A DNA stretch of 64,000 nucleotides, taken from NCBI RefSeq assembly GCF_024582815.1, contig NZ_CP102099.1, forward strand, positions 2,170,001-2,234,000, given 5' to 3'. Position numbers and translations under genes: made by a program. Below are positions 17,404 through 26,698 of this stretch, piece by piece. The notes beneath the pieces are model-generated. The model was not told where the DNA came from. It did not search any database and saw only the letters and a program-made list of their open reading frames with translations. The first letter of the stretch is position 1, and each line of letters opens with the position of its first letter. The stretch is from Acinetobacter colistiniresistens. Lineage in GTDB: Bacteria > Pseudomonadota > Gammaproteobacteria > Pseudomonadales > Moraxellaceae.

Positions 17404-19928
17404 TTGAAGAAGTACCACGCTTATTGTCAGGAAAAATTGACCGTAAGGCACTGAAAGCACGTCCATTAACCAGTGTGGTCGATCGGAGCGAATCAGATCA
17501 GCCGCAGAATCAGGCCGAAGAAATCTTATTTGGCATACTCAATCGTTTATTTCCAAATATCCCGATTAAATTAGATGCAGACTTCTTTGACGATCTCGGT
17601 GGACATTCACTGCTGGCTGCTGTACTGATTTCCAACCTACGCGAGCACCCTGAATACAGTCACCTAACCATTCAAAGCCTGTATCAGGCTCGCAGAGTGG
17701 GTGCCATTGCCGCACTGATGCTGGAACAACCTGAAGCATCATTATTCGATAGCCAGCTTGGGCAGGATAATCCACGGAATACCCGCTATAAATGGCTGTG
17801 TGGTCTGGCACAATTGGTGACGATTCCAGTGCTGATTTCGATCAACATCTTACAATGGCTGGCTCCGTTCTTTACCTACCATTATTTTACCGGCGGTACC
17901 CGAGACACCATTCCATCGGCGATTCTATTGTCATTACTGGTCTATATAACGGTGATTCTTGCCAGCTTTGCGCTGTCGATTACCGTAAAACGGGTGTTAT
18001 TACTCGGGATACCAGCAGGGCGTTACCCACTCTGGGGAATGACCTATTTCCGTTGGTGGCTGGCGGACCGAATCAGCAGCATTTCACCTGTATATCTCTT
18101 ATCGGGTTCCACCTTGCTGAATCTCTACCTCAAGGCACTGGGCGCAAAGATTGGCCATGATGTCAACATCAGTTCCGTACATATCCGGATGCCATCTTTA
18201 TTGACCATTGAAGATGGGGTCAGTATTGGTTCCAATGTCAATCTAGAGAATGCCAAAGTTGAACATGGTCATCTGGTATTGGGCTCAATCCAGCTCAAAC
18301 AAGACAGTTATGTTGGTTCCTATGCCGTTCTGGAAGAAAATACCGTATTAGAACCCCGTGCTCATGTAAATGCCTTAACTGCGATTGAATATGACACCAC
18401 AGTGCCAGCAGGGGAAATCTGGGACGGTACACCTGCGAAGAAAATTGGCCATGTTGACAGCCTGGAGCCATTGGCTGCACGCCCAAAACTGTCGTTTATC
18501 CGCAAAATCTCAGAATATGCCTACTATGCAATCAGTGCCTTATTCATTGCCTGTATCTTTTTTATCCCGATCTTTCCAAGCTTCCTGTTGGTGGACTGGT
18601 TAGATGTCAATATTTTTAATATTGATTCGAACAACCACTTACAGATTGCATTGTACTATTTCATTCTGGCGATTCCAGCCAGTGCGATGATGATGGTAAT
18701 TACCGCACTGATCTCTTCGGTCTTACGCAAAGTGGCTTTGCCGCGTTTAGAGACTGGCAGCTATGCCATTCATGGTGGTACTTATTACCGTAAATGGTTT
18801 GCATCACAGATTCTGGAAACCAGTTTACAAACCCTGCATGGTTTATTCGCCACCATTTACGCACCGACCTGGTTCCGTTTGTTGGGTGCCAAAGTCGGTA
18901 AGAACACTGAAATCTCAACAGCAAATGGAGTAATTCCTGAAATGCTGACCTTGGGAGAGGAAAGCTTTATTGCCGATGCCGTGATGTTGGGGGATGAGGA
19001 AATCAAGGGTGGCTGGATGACCTTAAAATCGACCCAGATTGGTAACCGCAGCTTTGTGGGGAATAGTGCCTATATCGCGGATGGGACGGTATTACCGGAC
19101 AATGTGTTGATTGGGGTGCAATCCAAAACACCAGATAACCGAGAAATGTATTCAGGTCAAACCTGGTTTGGTTCTCCACCTTTACTGCTGCCTGCACGTG
19201 AAGCCGCAGAACAATATCCAGATCACCTGACCTTTCAGCCGAGTTTCAAACGACGTCTGATGCGTGGTTTGATTGAAGGTCTACGGATCGTATTACCGGC
19301 AGCGCTGGCGATTGGTGTGGGTTATATGATCGTATTGGAAATTATCGATGTGATTAATAACTACAATATCGCGACAGGGCTATTGGCCTTGACTTTGGCG
19401 GGGTTACTCTATGGAGTGGGCTGCTTTGTGATCGTGGCGTTATTGAAGTGGATTCTAATTGGACGTTACCAACCACGTTCAGCACCGATGTGGACCATGT
19501 TTGTCTGGTTAAGTGAAGGGGTGACCAGTTTATATGAAGCGGTTGCCATCCCGAACTTCCTGAACTATCTCAGAGGCACACCAATGTTACCGTTCTTCCT
19601 GCGCCTGTTAGGGGTACGTATAGGTAAGGATGTGTATATGGATAGTGCAGATATCACTGAGTTTGACTGTGTTGAGATTGGAGATCGAGCGGAGTTTAAC
19701 AGTTTCTCTGGTCCACAGACGCACTTATTTGAAGACCGAATCATGAAAATTGGTCAGGTGAAAGTGGGCAATGATGTGGTGGTGAATGCGCGCAGTATTA
19801 TTTTATATAATGCCAATGTGAGTCATCATGCGGTATTGGGTCCACTGACCCTGGTGATGAAGGGTGAGAACATTCCAGCTAAATCGGCTTGGATTGGTTC
19901 ACCTGCTGTGCCTTGGAAATATAAGTAA
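17367..19928 (+). CDS. Carrier and membrane/hexapeptide portion of the Pls/PosA-type synthetase
   Basis: This frame begins mid-domain with A10 LLSGKIDRKALKA, then a carrier domain with the phosphopantetheine serine at DDLGGHSLLA (Ser about 81). Then come three repeats of a unit made of membrane helices plus hexapeptide-like turns: around LGAKIGHDVNISSVHIRMPS, LGAKVGKNTEISTANGVIPE and LGVRIGKDVYMDSADITEF. The three tandem units correspond to the C-terminal domains that carry out peptide bond formation in Pls enzymes. The apparent ATG is internal; the real start is at 15931. Confidence 0.85.
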   Translation: MPPYMVPNRFEVIEEVPRLLSGKIDRKALKARPLTSVVDRSESDQPQNQAEEILFGILNRLFPNIPIKLDADFFDDLGGHSLLAAVLISNLREHPEYSHLTIQSLYQARRVGAIAALMLEQPEASLFDSQLGQDNPRNTRYKWLCGLAQLVTIPVLISINILQWLAPFFTYHYFTGGTRDTIPSAILLSLLVYITVILASFALSITVKRVLLLGIPAGRYPLWGMTYFRWWLADRISSISPVYLLSGSTLLNLYLKALGAKIGHDVNISSVHIRMPSLLTIEDGVSIGSNVNLENAKVEHGHLVLGSIQLKQDSYVGSYAVLEENTVLEPRAHVNALTAIEYDTTVPAGEIWDGTPAKKIGHVDSLEPLAARPKLSFIRKISEYAYYAISALFIACIFFIPIFPSFLLVDWLDVNIFNIDSNNHLQIALYYFILAIPASAMMMVITALISSVLRKVALPRLETGSYAIHGGTYYRKWFASQILETSLQTLHGLFATIYAPTWFRLLGAKVGKNTEISTANGVIPEMLTLGEESFIADAVMLGDEEIKGGWMTLKSTQIGNRSFVGNSAYIADGTVLPDNVLIGVQSKTPDNREMYSGQTWFGSPPLLLPAREAAEQYPDHLTFQPSFKRRLMRGLIEGLRIVLPAALAIGVGYMIVLEIIDVINNYNIATGLLALTLAGLLYGVGCFVIVALLKWILIGRYQPRSAPMWTMFVWLSEGVTSLYEAVAIPNFLNYLRGTPMLPFFLRLLGVRIGKDVYMDSADITEFDCVEIGDRAEFNSFSGPQTHLFEDRIMKIGQVKVGNDVVVNARSIILYNANVSHHAVLGPLTLVMKGENIPAKSAWIGSPAVPWKYK

Positions 19929-19972
19929 TCTATGTTGAAAAAATGATGTTTCTAGACAAGATGAGCTAGGCT

Positions 19973-20010
19973 AAAGAGATAAGAGGATGAATTCTTCTTA
20001 TCTCTTTTTA
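19973..20010 (+). terminator. Terminator after the synthetase gene
   Basis: AAAGAGATAAGA (19973-19984) pairs perfectly with TCTTATCTCTTT (19996-20007) and ends in a short T-run. It separates the synthetase from the patatin gene. Confidence 0.75.
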
Positions 20011-20114
20011 TTAAAATGGATTTGAGAAAATTTCTATACGATAAAAATCAATGCAAGGTCTTATAGTTAAAGTCTGGCAGTAAAAATCCTATTAATGATT
20101 TTAGGTGGTGGATT

Positions 20115-21284
20115 ATGAATTTATTTCATCGGATTATTCAGGCGTTTAACTGGCACTCACGCCTTGAAGCTGTTCCAGAACGGATGACAGAAAAAGCAAT
20201 TATTTCAGGTATTCCCAATGCACGCGTTTGGTTTGACCATGATCTGACACCTTTTATTGAAGCGATACTTCGAAATAGTCAGCGCGAGTTAGAATCGCTC
20301 AGGCATGTATCTGAAAAATTACCTCCATTATATGCCTTGGCAATCTCGGGCGGAGGTGAAAATGGGGCTTTTGCCGCAGGTGTATTATGTGGACTGACGG
20401 CAAGTGGTAAACGGCATGACTTTAAGGTTGTTACAGGGGTAAGTGCGGGTGCATTGATTGCGCCATTTGCTTTTTTAGGCCCAGAATATGATGATATTTT
20501 GAGTACAGTCGCGACCTCCGCTGGACCGAATACGATATTTCGATATCGTAATATTGTCATGGGTTTAGTCAAAGATGGTATGGCCAGTAGCGAGCCACTT
20601 ACCCAGATTGTTGAAAAATACATAACACCTGAAGTTTTAGCTTTGATTGCACAAGAGCATGCCAAAGGTCGGATCTTACAAATTGGAACAACCGATATTG
20701 ATGCAGGACGTCAATCGATTTGGAATATGGGAGAAATTGCATCGAGCAATGCACCGAATGCAATAGAATTATTTCGTAAAATTATTATTGCATCTACCAG
20801 TATTCCTGGAGTGGTTTCACCCGTGATGATTGATGTGGAAGTGGGTGGGAAAAAATATCAGGAAATGCATGTCGATGGTGGGGTGGTCAATCAGGTCTTT
20901 TTATATCCTGCCTCACTGAAGAAGCGATTAGAGCAAATCATGGGTCAATCCATCAATCGCGAAGTGCATTTGTATGTCATCCGCAATGGCCGTTTTCGGC
21001 CGAGTTGGAATCAGACCAAGAGGAAAACTTTAAGTATTGGTGGACGGGCTATTCGGGCATTGATACAAAATCAAGGCATAAGTGATGTATTGCATCTTTA
21101 TCAAATTGCAAAGCAAGATCAGGTTGATTTTAATCTTGCTTATATTGATGAGGATTTTAAAGGAGAACATTTAAAACAGTTTGATACCGTTTATATGAGG
21201 AAGCTATATGAATATGGCTATCAGTTTGCAGCGACGCAACAACAATGGCATAAAGATTTACCGAATGACATTTTGATGAGATGA
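20115..21284 (+). CDS. Patatin-like phospholipase family protein
   Basis: A 389-residue protein with a patatin fold. It has an oxyanion glycine loop SGGGENGAFAAG (residues about 77-88), the nucleophile elbow TGVSAGALIAP (Ser of GxSxG), and the catalytic aspartate in VDGGVVNQ. Patatins are serine acyl hydrolases acting on phospholipids or other acyl esters. There is no clear signal peptide. A purine-rich AGGTGGTGG precedes the ATG. It sits between the synthetase and the convergent ureohydrolase operon and has its own control region behind a terminator, so a link to either unit is contextual only. Confidence 0.85.
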   Translation: MNLFHRIIQAFNWHSRLEAVPERMTEKAIISGIPNARVWFDHDLTPFIEAILRNSQRELESLRHVSEKLPPLYALAISGGGENGAFAAGVLCGLTASGKRHDFKVVTGVSAGALIAPFAFLGPEYDDILSTVATSAGPNTIFRYRNIVMGLVKDGMASSEPLTQIVEKYITPEVLALIAQEHAKGRILQIGTTDIDAGRQSIWNMGEIASSNAPNAIELFRKIIIASTSIPGVVSPVMIDVEVGGKKYQEMHVDGGVVNQVFLYPASLKKRLEQIMGQSINREVHLYVIRNGRFRPSWNQTKRKTLSIGGRAIRALIQNQGISDVLHLYQIAKQDQVDFNLAYIDEDFKGEHLKQFDTVYMRKLYEYGYQFAATQQQWHKDLPNDILMR

Positions 21285-21314
21285 ATTAAACGATAACGAT
21301 AAAAAAATATTGGG

Positions 21315-22202
21315 TTAATTCATCCATGCCGTATTGATCTCATGGACTAAACGTAGGTTGAGCGCTTTTTGCTGTAATTGCCAATTCTCAATCTCAGTCA
21401 CGGAGGGCTCTTGTTGTCCATCTGAGGCGGCCAAGAAGCGCTTAAAATAATTTTTATAATGATAGGCCGAGATATCACCGGTAATATCTGCAGCGATTAG
21501 TCGACCCTGACATGCCTGAATCAAACTTTGTAAATGTTGTTCGAGAAACAGACCTTGATCCCAGTTGGTCATGACCACTTCACTGGAGAGTACGTCTTTA
21601 TCAATGGATAAATAAATCGGGCTATCCTGATGGCTTATTTCGGCTAAGAAACTAGCGAGCAGGTCATCTGGATGGTTGAAATTATGCCAAACACCTTTAG
21701 CACCGATAAAGCGTGTCCATGAAGCATTTTTTTGTAAGCTCCAATAATGCAATTTACCTTTGCGTAACGGGGACCAATGGTTCTCCCAAGCATGTTGCCA
21801 GCCAATGTCATTCGAATGAATTCCAATAACATCGATACGTGCAATATGGGGCAATTGGCTTGCCCAGTACACCCATGAACCACAATGAATACCAAACGGA
21901 TAGCGCATGTTATCTGGGTGATTATCACAGACAATGAGATGAATGGGTCTGGTTATGACTTGTCTTGCAAGTAACAGTTGAGTGATGTGATGATAATCGC
22001 CACTTCCCATCAGCAGACATCCAAATTGTGTGGGAAGGTGTTGGTTGAGATAGTTGCCTAAGGCTTGAAATTGATTCCATTTACAGCCAAATCGAATCAT
22101 TTCCTGCCACGTACTGAGGTCTAGACGTAATGCACCTTCAAATTCACCAGCGGAGTCATCGAAATTTAATACAATCGGTCTTCTGTTATCCGTCAGCGTC
22201 AT
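21315..22202 (-). CDS. Arginase/ureohydrolase-fold protein
   Basis: A 295-residue protein with the metal-binding pattern of the ureohydrolase superfamily: GSGDYHH (residues about 62-68), CDNHPDN in place of DAHxD, and LSIDKDVLSS in place of SxDxDxxDP. Two manganese-type sites therefore look intact, but the surrounding sequence is far from true arginase or agmatinase, and the conserved substrate loop is not obvious. It ends the minus-strand operon and starts 2 bases after the GNAT gene stop. It may hydrolyse a guanidino or amide group on an amino-acid-derived intermediate; the substrate is unknown. Confidence 0.72.
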   Translation of the reverse strand: MTLTDNRRPIVLNFDDSAGEFEGALRLDLSTWQEMIRFGCKWNQFQALGNYLNQHLPTQFGCLLMGSGDYHHITQLLLARQVITRPIHLIVCDNHPDNMRYPFGIHCGSWVYWASQLPHIARIDVIGIHSNDIGWQHAWENHWSPLRKGKLHYWSLQKNASWTRFIGAKGVWHNFNHPDDLLASFLAEISHQDSPIYLSIDKDVLSSEVVMTNWDQGLFLEQHLQSLIQACQGRLIAADITGDISAYHYKNYFKRFLAASDGQQEPSVTEIENWQLQQKALNLRLVHEINTAWMN

Positions 22203-22204
22203 AA

Positions 22205-23266
22205 TTATTGTTCCTGTTTGCTGTGCCAGTGATGATCTGCTTCAAAAATGGGCCGCAATTTTTTTAGAATAAACCGTAAGATTGGGGAGTGCACCCATAC
22301 CAAATGTCGGGTAAAGGTAAATTGAGCACCTAACTGAGCTTTCACTTCGGGGTCTGTCCAGCCAGCAATGTAGAACTTTAAATCATGCTTCAGTGCATAA
22401 TCTAAATTCACAAACCAGCTGATGAAATATAAATTGTAATTTGTGGCCAAGGGATAATTTAGGCCAATATATTTATCCACCAGATTGCCTTGGTATTCAT
22501 AACACAGATTGTAACCAACAAGCTGTGTGTCAGCCCAATACAAAAACACTTTGCCGCCGCTGTTCTGGTCTTGCAAAATCTGATCAAAGAATTCGGCGCT
22601 GAGTAAGTCAAAATGTATGTCGCTTTGATGATAAACCGCGAGATAAAGTTGGTAGAGCTGTGCTCTAAACTCATTATCATTGAACTGTATATCGCCCGTG
22701 GACAATTGTTCGACATTGAGTTCATCCAAGCTTTTTAATTTTCTCTTTAAATTTTTACGGCGGCTGCGAGAAAGTCTGGAAAGATAATCTTCACGGCTGC
22801 TAAAGTCGATTGGTACATAGGCCAAAGCTTGTCCTTCAACAGAGAGAAATCCTCGCTGTTCAGCGTCTTGAATAAAGTGGTGGTTATAAGTATTTTCAGC
22901 CTCGCTCAATAAAGGTGAGCTTAAAGGCAGGTCTTTAATGATTCCTAATTTGATTTTTTGGTCATTGTTTTTAAGAAAACTTGTGATGGGTTCTACAGAG
23001 AGCTGATTCGGCAGTGGGCTGTATTCAGTCACGGTTGTGCCGATAAAACAGGTCTTCAGATGCAGAAGTTTGCCCCATAGTTTATAACCAGGTAATGCTT
23101 TAACTTTTTTATGAACATCGGTATCTAGCGTCGTCAATAAGTCAAAGTCGGTATAAAAGTACGGTAGAAAGTGCTGAGGAGAATGAACCTGAAAACTGAT
23201 GGGTGGATGCTGTAAAAAAGCATCCACCACGGCCTGAGGTTCTAACTGATTCAGGTTTTTGTCCAT
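22205..23266 (-). CDS. GNAT/FemAB-like acyltransferase
   Basis: A 353-residue protein with a C-terminal GNAT-type fold as in BioF2/FemAB-like proteins: SREDYLSRLSRSRRKNLKRK (phosphate-binding style basic segment), GGKVFLYWADTQLVGYNLCY (acetyltransferase core strand) and VDKYIGLNYPLATNYNLYF. Such proteins transfer acyl or aminoacyl groups onto amines, including peptidoglycan or lipid acceptors. It is nested in the operon between the aminotransferase (9-base gap) and the ureohydrolase-like gene (2-base gap), so the three are almost surely one pathway. Donor and acceptor are unknown. Confidence 0.7.
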   Translation of the reverse strand: MDKNLNQLEPQAVVDAFLQHPPISFQVHSPQHFLPYFYTDFDLLTTLDTDVHKKVKALPGYKLWGKLLHLKTCFIGTTVTEYSPLPNQLSVEPITSFLKNNDQKIKLGIIKDLPLSSPLLSEAENTYNHHFIQDAEQRGFLSVEGQALAYVPIDFSSREDYLSRLSRSRRKNLKRKLKSLDELNVEQLSTGDIQFNDNEFRAQLYQLYLAVYHQSDIHFDLLSAEFFDQILQDQNSGGKVFLYWADTQLVGYNLCYEYQGNLVDKYIGLNYPLATNYNLYFISWFVNLDYALKHDLKFYIAGWTDPEVKAQLGAQFTFTRHLVWVHSPILRFILKKLRPIFEADHHWHSKQEQ

Positions 23267-23275
23267 AAGTTGATT

Positions 23276-24715
23276 TTATAATTCCCGTTTTGCACGAACC
23301 AAGAGTTGTTCAAGCAAGACCATGGCTTGCTCAATTTCAGCACGTGAGATTTCGAGTGACGGTGCGAATGTGATCACATTCTTGTAATAACCGCCCACAT
23401 CCAGAACGAGACCACATTGTTGTCCCTGATATTCAAGCGTACCAGAAAGTCCGATATCGACCATCTTGTCCAATAATTCCTTATTTGGCGTAAAGCCATC
23501 AGCTTGGCAAATTTCAGCACGTAGCGCGAGACCAAGTCCGTCTACATCACCAATTTCAGGGTGACGTGATTGCAGGTCTTTGAGTCCTTCTAGGAAATAG
23601 GCACCACTTTCCATGATCTGCTTTTCATAATCCTTTTCAGCCAACATATTCATCACTTCTAGGCCAACCGCAGTACCAAGTGGGTTAGATGCGAAGGTTG
23701 AATGTGTTGAGCCAACAGGGAATACGTCTGGGTTAATCATTTCTTCCTTGGCCCAAATCCCTGCAAGCGGGTTTAATCCATTGGTCAGTGCTTTACCAAA
23801 TGCAACGACGTCAGGCGTAATATCAAAATGTTCAAATGACCATAATTTACCAGTACGGTAGAAGCCCATTTGGATTTCGTCTACAACCAGCAAAATACCG
23901 TGATCATCAAGGACTTTCTTTAAGCCTTTATAGAAATTTTTCGGTGGAATTACATAACCACCCGTACCCTGAATCGTTTCGATATAGAACGCGGCGAATT
24001 CACTTTCACGAACTTTTGGATCCCATACTCCGTGGTATTCATTTTCAAAAAGACGTGCGAACTCAGCAACTAACTTATCTGCATATTCTTCTGGTGTCAT
24101 GCCTTTCGGGCGACGGAAAGGATATGGGAATGGGATGAATTGCGCTCTTTCACCAAAATGACCATAACGACGGCGATAACGATAACTTGAGGTAATCGAC
24201 GATGCACCTAAGGTACGACCATGATAGCCTCCCTCGAAAGCAAACATTCGGCTTTTACCTTTGCAAAAGTTTCGAACAAGTTTTAGTGAATCTTCAATTG
24301 CCTGCGAGCCACCGACATTGTAATGAACTCGGCCTTCTACACCGGTCTTCTTGAACATGTCTTCAGCAATGACCTTACTCAGTTCAATTTTGGTTGGATG
24401 CAAGTATTGGCTGGCAATTTGAGGCAGTTTATGAATTTGATTGATTAATGCTTGATCTAAACGTGGATTTTTATAGCCAAAATTGACTGCTGAATACCAC
24501 ATTTGTAAATCTAAATAGGGAACGTTTTGATCATCGAAGATATAACTACCCTGACAATCGGTAAAGATTTTAGGTGGGTTAACATAATGTACGGTATCAC
24601 CATGTGAACAATACTTTGCTTCATCTGCTAAAAGCTGTGCCTCATTCAGTGGAACGCTGTCATCGAAATTCTTTGCAGAAGCAGGTTCATGCGTGAATTT
24701 ATGATTATTGTTCAT
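23276..24715 (-). CDS. Class III PLP-dependent aminotransferase
   Basis: A 479-residue fold-type I aminotransferase. Seen: VHYNVGGSQAIEDSLKLVRN (phosphate-binding start), YHGRTLGASS, the DEIQMGFYRTGK segment (PLP aspartate) and FGKALTNGLNPLAG with the Schiff-base lysine. The family moves amino groups between omega-amino acids or diamines and oxo acids, making or using GABA, ornithine, 2,4-diaminobutyrate, putrescine or similar. Sequence alone does not fix the substrate; the long N-terminus (about 60 residues before the family core) is unusual. It probably supplies or consumes the amino-acid unit handled by the acyltransferase downstream. Confidence 0.85.
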   Translation of the reverse strand: MNNNHKFTHEPASAKNFDDSVPLNEAQLLADEAKYCSHGDTVHYVNPPKIFTDCQGSYIFDDQNVPYLDLQMWYSAVNFGYKNPRLDQALINQIHKLPQIASQYLHPTKIELSKVIAEDMFKKTGVEGRVHYNVGGSQAIEDSLKLVRNFCKGKSRMFAFEGGYHGRTLGASSITSSYRYRRRYGHFGERAQFIPFPYPFRRPKGMTPEEYADKLVAEFARLFENEYHGVWDPKVRESEFAAFYIETIQGTGGYVIPPKNFYKGLKKVLDDHGILLVVDEIQMGFYRTGKLWSFEHFDITPDVVAFGKALTNGLNPLAGIWAKEEMINPDVFPVGSTHSTFASNPLGTAVGLEVMNMLAEKDYEKQIMESGAYFLEGLKDLQSRHPEIGDVDGLGLALRAEICQADGFTPNKELLDKMVDIGLSGTLEYQGQQCGLVLDVGGYYKNVITFAPSLEISRAEIEQAMVLLEQLLVRAKREL

Positions 24716-24790
24716 ACTTGTTTCCTTTGTGGTTGGTGTTTTCAGTATGTATGGTTTAAATACAGAGGCTGAGTGAATGGGGTGATAGAT

Positions 24791-25576
24791 TTAAAAGTTA
24801 TAGGTGATCCCGAAGGCAGGGGTGATATCTGTCCGTCGTTTAATCATCGGGCTTTTAAATTGTTCATTTGAGAGATAGTTGAATTCCACTGAGCTGAAAG
24901 CATTCCAGTGTTTAGACATTTCATAGTTAGCGGCAAAACTGACAAAGGGAAATACACTTTGGCCAGGTTGATAGGCTGAAATACCACTACGTTTGGACTC
25001 AGTTTCACTTACACCGTAGTAGTACTGATTGTATTGCGCGTTATTCCATTGAAAGCCCAATTCAGGATAGAAGGACCAATTGCCTTGATCAAATTCGGCC
25101 AGATAGGAACCTCGAAACAGGGTTCCTTTACTGCGCGATAAAGCATCTGTAGCCAAGCGTGCCTTAAATCCACCATAGGGGGTAATCCGCATGTAGCTTC
25201 CACCCGCCATAACTGACCATTTGCGTTTATCCAGTGAATGAAGTTCACCACTTGGGTCGTAGGAATTACTGTCATAGTGAACATTGAGGCGTAATTGGTT
25301 GTGATCATCCTTAAACAAATAGACGCCTGCATCGTCGCCTTCAATATAAAATTGATCATTATCATAGAAAAAAACAGGCAGTACACTCTGATAGGTTCTG
25401 TGACCTTTATACGCTTGGAAGTTTACCGAATAGTTAAAACCCATGGTTAAATCTGGTAACTCAGTGTCTTTCGCATAAGCTGGATAGTAAAAGCAGATAT
25501 TGCTAGTTACTATTGCTATGGTCATTTTTTTCAATGGTTTAAGCATATTCAGTCTTTGTATATTGATGCATGACAT
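24791..25576 (-). CDS. MipA/OmpV family outer membrane protein
   Basis: A 261-residue protein that looks like an MipA/OmpV-type barrel: DLTMGFNYSVNFQAYKGHRT at the mature start, alternating strands, and a C-terminal DITPAFGITYNF ending in the phenylalanine typical of outer-membrane barrels. A hydrophobic signal region (KKMTIAIVTSNICFYYPAYA) precedes the mature part; the ATG at 25549 gives a more usual signal peptide than the one at 25576. It is 75 bases upstream of the aminotransferase in the same direction and probably leads that operon, perhaps as the outer-membrane exit for the product. Confidence 0.78.
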   Translation of the reverse strand: MSCINIQRLNMLKPLKKMTIAIVTSNICFYYPAYAKDTELPDLTMGFNYSVNFQAYKGHRTYQSVLPVFFYDNDQFYIEGDDAGVYLFKDDHNQLRLNVHYDSNSYDPSGELHSLDKRKWSVMAGGSYMRITPYGGFKARLATDALSRSKGTLFRGSYLAEFDQGNWSFYPELGFQWNNAQYNQYYYGVSETESKRSGISAYQPGQSVFPFVSFAANYEMSKHWNAFSSVEFNYLSNEQFKSPMIKRRTDITPAFGITYNF

Positions 25577-25966
25577 CGTGATCTATGAAATATTTTTTTA
25601 ATATAAAAGTTGATTCTTACATAAATCTTAATGAAAAATTAAAACAAGCTTTATTTTGTATTTTTTGTGAAGTTTTATGGATTTTAAGCTGGTAAACATG
25701 CTTCCCAATAAAAACAATGCTTGAATTGCAGATATTTGTTTGATTTAATCTATTGATTGTCATTAGTTTATTTTTCATTTCAGTATGGCTTTGGGGTCTT
25801 AGAATAACTTGTTATTTAGAGCAATTCGATGAAGTGCTAGAATAATATAACATTTTATTCACACAGTTTTGGTATAAATTGAGAATATTTATAATTAAAG
25901 AAATTTTAAGATTTCGGGCCTAAAGTTAGCATGTAATTTTTATAAAAAGATTTTTAAATTATCCAT
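25577..25966. promoter_or_regulatory. 390-bp divergent control region between two operons
   Basis: This AT-rich region separates the MipA operon (minus) from the HAD operon (plus). It contains a perfect 14-bp palindrome AATAACTTGTTATT (25803-25816), a plausible regulator site, and a TAATATAAC box at about 25844-25852 that could serve a plus-strand promoter. No terminator lies inside. Divergent placement suggests shared control, but no known operator was recognised. Confidence 0.45.
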
Positions 25967-26698
25967 ATGAGGCATCTTATGTTCATGGTCAACCAGCATT
26001 ACGATACAGACCACACTGTACCCTGCCATATTTTATGTGACTTTGATGGAACAATTAGTTTAAAAGATACGACTGATCACTTGTTAGAGACATTTGCTAG
26101 ACCAGGCTGGCAAGATATTGAGGATGAATGGGTTGCTGGAAAAATTGGTTCTAAAGTTTGTATGCAAAAACAAATTGCCTTGCTGGATGTTTCCATTGAT
26201 GAGTTATATGAATGCCTAGATCATATTGAAATTGATTTAGGATTTCTGGAATTAGTCAAGATTACAGCACAATATAAAATTCCTTTAACAATCGTGAGTG
26301 ATGGGCTTGATCTGGTTATTCGTCATATTTTAAAACGCTATCGTTTAGACCATTTACCCATCATTGCCAATCATTTGGCTCAGTTAGATGAGCGAAGCTG
26401 GCAGCTCGAGTTTCCCAATGAGAAGTTGAGTTGTATCAGCCAAAGTGGCACTTGTAAGTGTAGTGTTGCACAACAGTATCCGAAGCAGCATATCATCTTA
26501 ATTGGTGATGGTCGTTCAGATTTCTGTCTTGCCGCTCAGGCGGATTATGTTTTTGCAAAAAAATCATTGATACAGCACTGTAAAGATCATCATATTTCTC
26601 ATACGACTTTTGAGAATTTCGAAGAAATTTATCATCCTTTGGCTAAACTGCTGAATAGTGATTTAGGGCAGGATAACTCTGTTATGGTGATAACATGA
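25967..26698 (+). CDS. HAD-IB family phosphatase (MtnX-like)
   Basis: A 243-residue haloacid dehalogenase-fold phosphatase: nucleophile motif CDFDGTISLKDTTD (residues about 23-36), motif II SDG in IVSDGLDLVIRHIL, and motif IV GDGRSDFCLA. It resembles the MtnX/PSP branch, which removes phosphate from small metabolites such as phosphoserine-like or diketo sugars. No strong ribosome binding site is seen, so the start may be 25967, 25979 or 25985. Its stop overlaps the next gene's ATG (ATGA), giving tight translational coupling to the alpha/beta hydrolase. The substrate is unknown. Confidence 0.75.
   Translation: MRHLMFMVNQHYDTDHTVPCHILCDFDGTISLKDTTDHLLETFARPGWQDIEDEWVAGKIGSKVCMQKQIALLDVSIDELYECLDHIEIDLGFLELVKITAQYKIPLTIVSDGLDLVIRHILKRYRLDHLPIIANHLAQLDERSWQLEFPNEKLSCISQSGTCKCSVAQQYPKQHIILIGDGRSDFCLAAQADYVFAKKSLIQHCKDHHISHTTFENFEEIYHPLAKLLNSDLGQDNSVMVIT

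Larger units (their letters stand above)
15931..19928 (+). pseudogene. Pls/PosA-type single-module peptide synthetase, split by a frameshift
   Basis: Two overlapping frames together give one protein of about 1330 residues: adenylation domain, carrier domain, then a long membrane region with three hexapeptide-repeat (left-handed beta-helix-like) domains. This is the layout of the Pls/PosA family, whose best-known member makes epsilon-poly-L-lysine. The first frame runs to TQLRHH-like sequence near 17356 and then reads out of phase. Adding one base there gives RHHLSQRLPPYMVPNRF, the expected sequence before A10. It is one gene with a one-base loss, unless this is a sequencing error. Confidence 0.82.
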